Assembly (NCBI GenBank): GCA_902472795.1
Contig: CABROZ010000096.1
Coordinates: 1 to 8,901, forward strand
Origin: an uncultured Bacteroides sp.
GTDB lineage: Bacteria > Bacteroidota > Bacteroidia > Bacteroidales > Bacteroidaceae
Length of the DNA: 8,901 nucleotides
Direction of reading: 5' to 3'
Under the pieces are notes generated by a model, which was given only the letters and a program-made list of their open reading frames with translations, was not told the DNA's origin and made no database searches. Of the stretch, positions 7,217 through 8,901 are shown in pieces. The position numbers and the translations under genes are program-made. Numbering within the stretch: position 1 is the first letter of the stretch; every line of letters begins with the position of its first letter.

Positions 7217-7830
7217 ATGTCTTTCAATTCTTCTATGTTCTTTTTGATGTTCTCTAGATGCTGATAAATTCCTTTTTTATATAAGATACAGATAATCAGT
7301 ATATCTATAGCAGTAAAAGCTGATATGATGACGACTTGTGTTCCGATGGATTTCAGATGATAGCCCATCACCCAGTAGTTGAAAGCATTGAATACGACTA
7401 CCCAGATGCAGAGGGCTATGATTTCGTTGCGGGTCCACTGTCGGAAAGTTGTCATGCGTCGGCTTACTTCGGCTACAGACATCTCGTCAATGCGGGTCTG
7501 TTTATTCCAACGATAGGTTTTCCAGTCCCACCAGATGCCAATGACGATGCTGACGCCGATAAACAACAGGAACAGTGAGATTCTGGCTCTCATGTCTGAA
7601 TCGTCCAGTACGACAGGCATTACGATCAGAGCTACTCCAAGCAGCAATAGAACAATACCACCTGTTACCATCGAAATGCGTTGTAGTCCTAAAATCCGGC
7701 TTATGCTTCGTTTTGTCCCAGACTTACAGCCTTCGATGAGTTCCTTGATTTGTTTTCCATTGGCAATCTGTTCTTTTTGCAGTTGTTGATCCAATGTGTT
7801 CCACGATTTTTTCAGTTCCTCCAAATTCAT
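7204..7830 (-). CDS. Four-helix membrane protein, candidate anti-sigma factor or sensor
   Basis: A 208-residue protein of no family I can name with certainty. Residues 1-50 form a charged, helical, probably cytoplasmic N terminus (NLEELKKSWNTLDQQLQKEQ). Four hydrophobic helices follow at about 52-74, 82-102, 137-156 and 163-184, with a basic loop between helices 2 and 3 (WDWKTYRWNKQTR), and a short charged cytoplasmic tail (HLENIKKNIEELKD). An even helix count puts both ends on the same side, probably inside by the positive charges. It starts 4 bp after the sigma factor stop, the place where Bacteroides ECF operons usually encode the anti-sigma factor. It has no zinc-binding HxxxCxxC motif and no FecR-like domain, so if it is an anti-sigma factor it is not of the classical ZAS or FecR type. 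The function is inferred from position only. Confidence 0.88.
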   Translation of the reverse strand: MNLEELKKSWNTLDQQLQKEQIANGKQIKELIEGCKSGTKRSISRILGLQRISMVTGGIVLLLLGVALIVMPVVLDDSDMRARISLFLLFIGVSIVIGIWWDWKTYRWNKQTRIDEMSVAEVSRRMTTFRQWTRNEIIALCIWVVVFNAFNYWVMGYHLKSIGTQVVIISAFTAIDILIICILYKKGIYQHLENIKKNIEELKDICTE

Positions 7831-7834
7831 ATGT

Positions 7835-8320
7835 CTATTCCTCCTTGTTCATTTTCCTCAGTTTGTCTTTTATCCGGCTTAATTTGGTCGCTACATTGGT
7901 TAAGGTCAATCCGGTAATTTCTGCAATTTCCTCGTAGCTTTTATCTTCTAAATAGAGAAGCACGATCGATTTTTCCAATTGTCCCAAACGGTTTATCATG
8001 CTATATAACCGTTTTAGCATAACCTGTGTTTCATCAGTTTCTTCTATTCGGTCGGCTATTTGTGACAGCGTCACAATTTCGGGAATGTTTTTTTCTTTAC
8101 GGATAAAACTGATGCAAGTATTCAAGGCTATACGGTAGATCCAAGTCGAAATTTTACATTCGTTTCGAAACTTGGGATAAGCCTTCCACAGGTTTATAAC
8201 TACTTCCTGATACAGATCGTTAAGGGTAGCATGAGGTGTAGTGTACAGATAGCACACTTTATAAATGACACGCTCATATTCCTGTATGAGAGTTACGAAT
8301 TCTTGCTCTACATGATCCAT
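7835..8320 (-). CDS. ECF-type RNA polymerase sigma factor (sigma-70 family)
   Basis: A 161-residue sigma factor with only the two ECF domains. Sigma2 spans about 5-75: the core-binding helix around ATLNDLYQEVVINLWKAYPKF, then the -10 recognition helix (TWIYRIALNTCISFIRKE). Sigma4 spans about 103-157, with the helix-turn-helix LEDKSYEEIAEITGLTLTNV followed by KLSRIKDKLR. It redirects core RNA polymerase to a small set of promoters, commonly under control of a membrane anti-sigma partner; the membrane protein encoded 4 bp downstream is the candidate. The start is well fixed: an in-frame TAA lies nine codons upstream with no other ATG between. A primary-sigma-like -7 box lies about 95 bp upstream, so basal expression need not depend on itself. 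I cannot identify its own target motif here. Confidence 0.93.
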   Translation of the reverse strand: MDHVEQEFVTLIQEYERVIYKVCYLYTTPHATLNDLYQEVVINLWKAYPKFRNECKISTWIYRIALNTCISFIRKEKNIPEIVTLSQIADRIEETDETQVMLKRLYSMINRLGQLEKSIVLLYLEDKSYEEIAEITGLTLTNVATKLSRIKDKLRKMNKEE

Positions 8321-8414
8321 TTCTTTTCCTGTATCAGTTTTTGCTTATTTACTTTGTACTCTATTAGTAGTATTATGTCGGTAAAAATCACAATACGGAG
8401 AAAAAACGTTGTGG

Positions 8415-8422
8415 CAAAGATA
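8415..8422 (-). promoter_or_regulatory. Candidate -7 element for the sigma factor operon
   Basis: On the minus strand this reads TATCTTTG followed by CCAC, an exact TAnnTTTG match and the best promoter candidate before the sigma factor gene. It implies a leader of about 85-90 nt. No TTTG at the expected -33 distance is visible. I see no strong structure in the leader, only a four-base stem near 8357-8369. Confidence 0.55.
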
Positions 8423-8464
8423 GAAAGATAATGCTGAAAACCATATTGAGGTAACATAATTTGT

Positions 8465-8511
8465 GAAAAAATCTGCAAGGTTCTATCCAAGAATGGTGAA
8501 CCTTGCAGATT
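8465..8511 (-). terminator. Rho-independent terminator of the right-edge gene
   Basis: A perfect 14-bp stem, AATCTGCAAGGTTC (8470-8483) against GAACCTTGCAGATT (8498-8511), with a 14-nt loop. On the minus strand the stem runs into six T residues (the A-run 8466-8471). It lies about 93 bp beyond the stop codon of the gene at 8604 and separates that gene from the sigma factor operon. Confidence 0.9.
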
Positions 8512-8544
8512 AGGAAAAAGTGTTATGAAGGATTGTTGAAGATT

Positions 8545-8577
8545 AAGTCCAAAACAGGGATTGTTTGGGCTTTTTTC
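8545..8577 (+). terminator. Plus-strand terminator-like hairpin with no plus-strand gene before it
   Basis: GTCCAAAACA (8547-8556) pairs with TGTTTGGGC (8562-8570) with one bulged A, one G-T pair and a 5-nt loop. TTTTTT follows at 8571-8576, with AA at 8545-8546 extending the stem into the T-run. The U-tract is on the plus strand, whereas both flanking genes are on the minus strand. It could end an unannotated plus-strand transcript or block read-through antisense to the right-edge gene. Confidence 0.55.
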
Positions 8578-8603
8578 ATAATATTCATGAGAGAGCTCTA
8601 AAA

Positions 8604-8901
8604 TCAGTTATAGAACTTTCTCATAGGAAAAACTCCAATGGGGTAGCAGGTCTGGTTTTCGATCTTTTTAACCAATTTGGATGTTTCACCGCTGCAATCG
8701 TATATTAGCAGATAATTTTTAGTGGGGATTTCGCTTTCGCTGTAGGCATTTGATACAGCAATATATAAGTATTGGTTCGTAGGATCAACAGCTACATTAC
8801 AGTTCAGATACTCGCCATCAGGAGCATCTTGTTTTGTATCAATGTAGTCAACTGCTTTCCAGGTACTAAGTGACAGACGTCTCACTGTTGTACTGCCAGC
8901 T
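8604..8901 (-). CDS. C-terminal part of a probable beta-propeller-like protein, cut by the window edge
   Basis: The last 98 or so residues of a protein whose start lies beyond the right edge. The frame is open through 8901, so the GTG at 8883-8885 is an internal Val, not a start. The visible sequence has propeller-blade style repeats of hydrophobic strands and turns: LSTWKAVDYID, then LNCNVAVDPTNQYLYIAVSN, then KNYLLIYDCSGETSKLVKKI, then YPIGVFP near the end. The VAVDPTNQYLYIAV pattern is typical of YVTN/NHL-like or DUF5074-like secreted propellers in Bacteroides, but a fragment this short does not settle the family. The stop TGA is at 8604-8606, and a strong terminator follows. Location is probably periplasmic or at the surface, inferred from the fold class; no signal peptide is in view. 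Confidence 0.75.
   Translation of the reverse strand, partial: AGSTTVRRLSLSTWKAVDYIDTKQDAPDGEYLNCNVAVDPTNQYLYIAVSNAYSESEIPTKNYLLIYDCSGETSKLVKKIENQTCYPIGVFPMRKFYN

Noticed and set aside
8308..8490. A 60-codon minus-strand open frame in the sigma factor leader
   Set aside because: It overlaps the sigma start in another frame and spans the proposed promoter and terminator. The hydrophobic stretch is short and I see no support for a leader peptide.
8604..8885. Treating GTG at 8883-8885 as the true start of a 93-residue protein
   Set aside because: The frame stays open to the window edge and the sequence looks like an internal propeller strand, so the gene is cut by the window, not short.

Overview
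The window looks like a chromosomal stretch of an anaerobic gut-type Bacteroidales bacterium (Bacteroides or Phocaeicola). The grounds are an S46 dipeptidyl-peptidase family typical of Bacteroidetes, a ChuR-type anaerobic sulfatase maturase, a DUF4369-like lipoprotein, and promoter candidates of the Bacteroides -7 form TAnnTTTG instead of a sigma-70 -10 box. No tRNA, rRNA, CRISPR array, phage gene or transposase was found.

Left block (1-4033, all minus strand). Reading along transcription: a sulfatase-maturing radical SAM/SPASM enzyme (chuR type), then 47 bp later a complete secreted S46 dipeptidyl-peptidase of the DPP7 kind, then across a 104-bp gap a second S46 gene that runs off the left edge. 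The gap holds an imperfect ~78-bp palindrome. The second S46 gene has its signal-peptide start in a different reading frame from its body, so it carries a small frame-changing lesion exactly at the signal-peptide junction (or a sequence error). The block joins activation of sulfatases (host glycan desulfation) with periplasmic dipeptide release.

Middle (4034-5187). A 133-bp divergent intergenic region carries promoter-like elements for both directions. It is followed by a plus-strand lipoprotein gene with a DUF4369-like N-terminal half and a strong intrinsic terminator. Then comes about 190 bp with no gene and one weak inverted repeat.

Right block (5188-8320, all minus strand). Along transcription: an ECF-type RNA polymerase sigma factor, a four-helix membrane protein starting 4 bp later (candidate anti-sigma or sensor), a membrane-anchored metallophosphoesterase overlapping it by 13 bp, and, after 94 bp with its own promoter candidate, a PlsC-type acyltransferase. 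The layout suggests a sigma-factor-led operon connected with envelope or lipid homeostasis. This is inference: no target or signal is visible in the sequence.

Right edge (8321-8901). The sigma promoter region lies next to two hairpins: a minus-strand terminator for the last gene and a separate plus-strand terminator-like hairpin with no plus-strand gene before it. The window ends in the C-terminal part of a probable beta-propeller-like protein. By eye the right end is richer in A+T than the left block.
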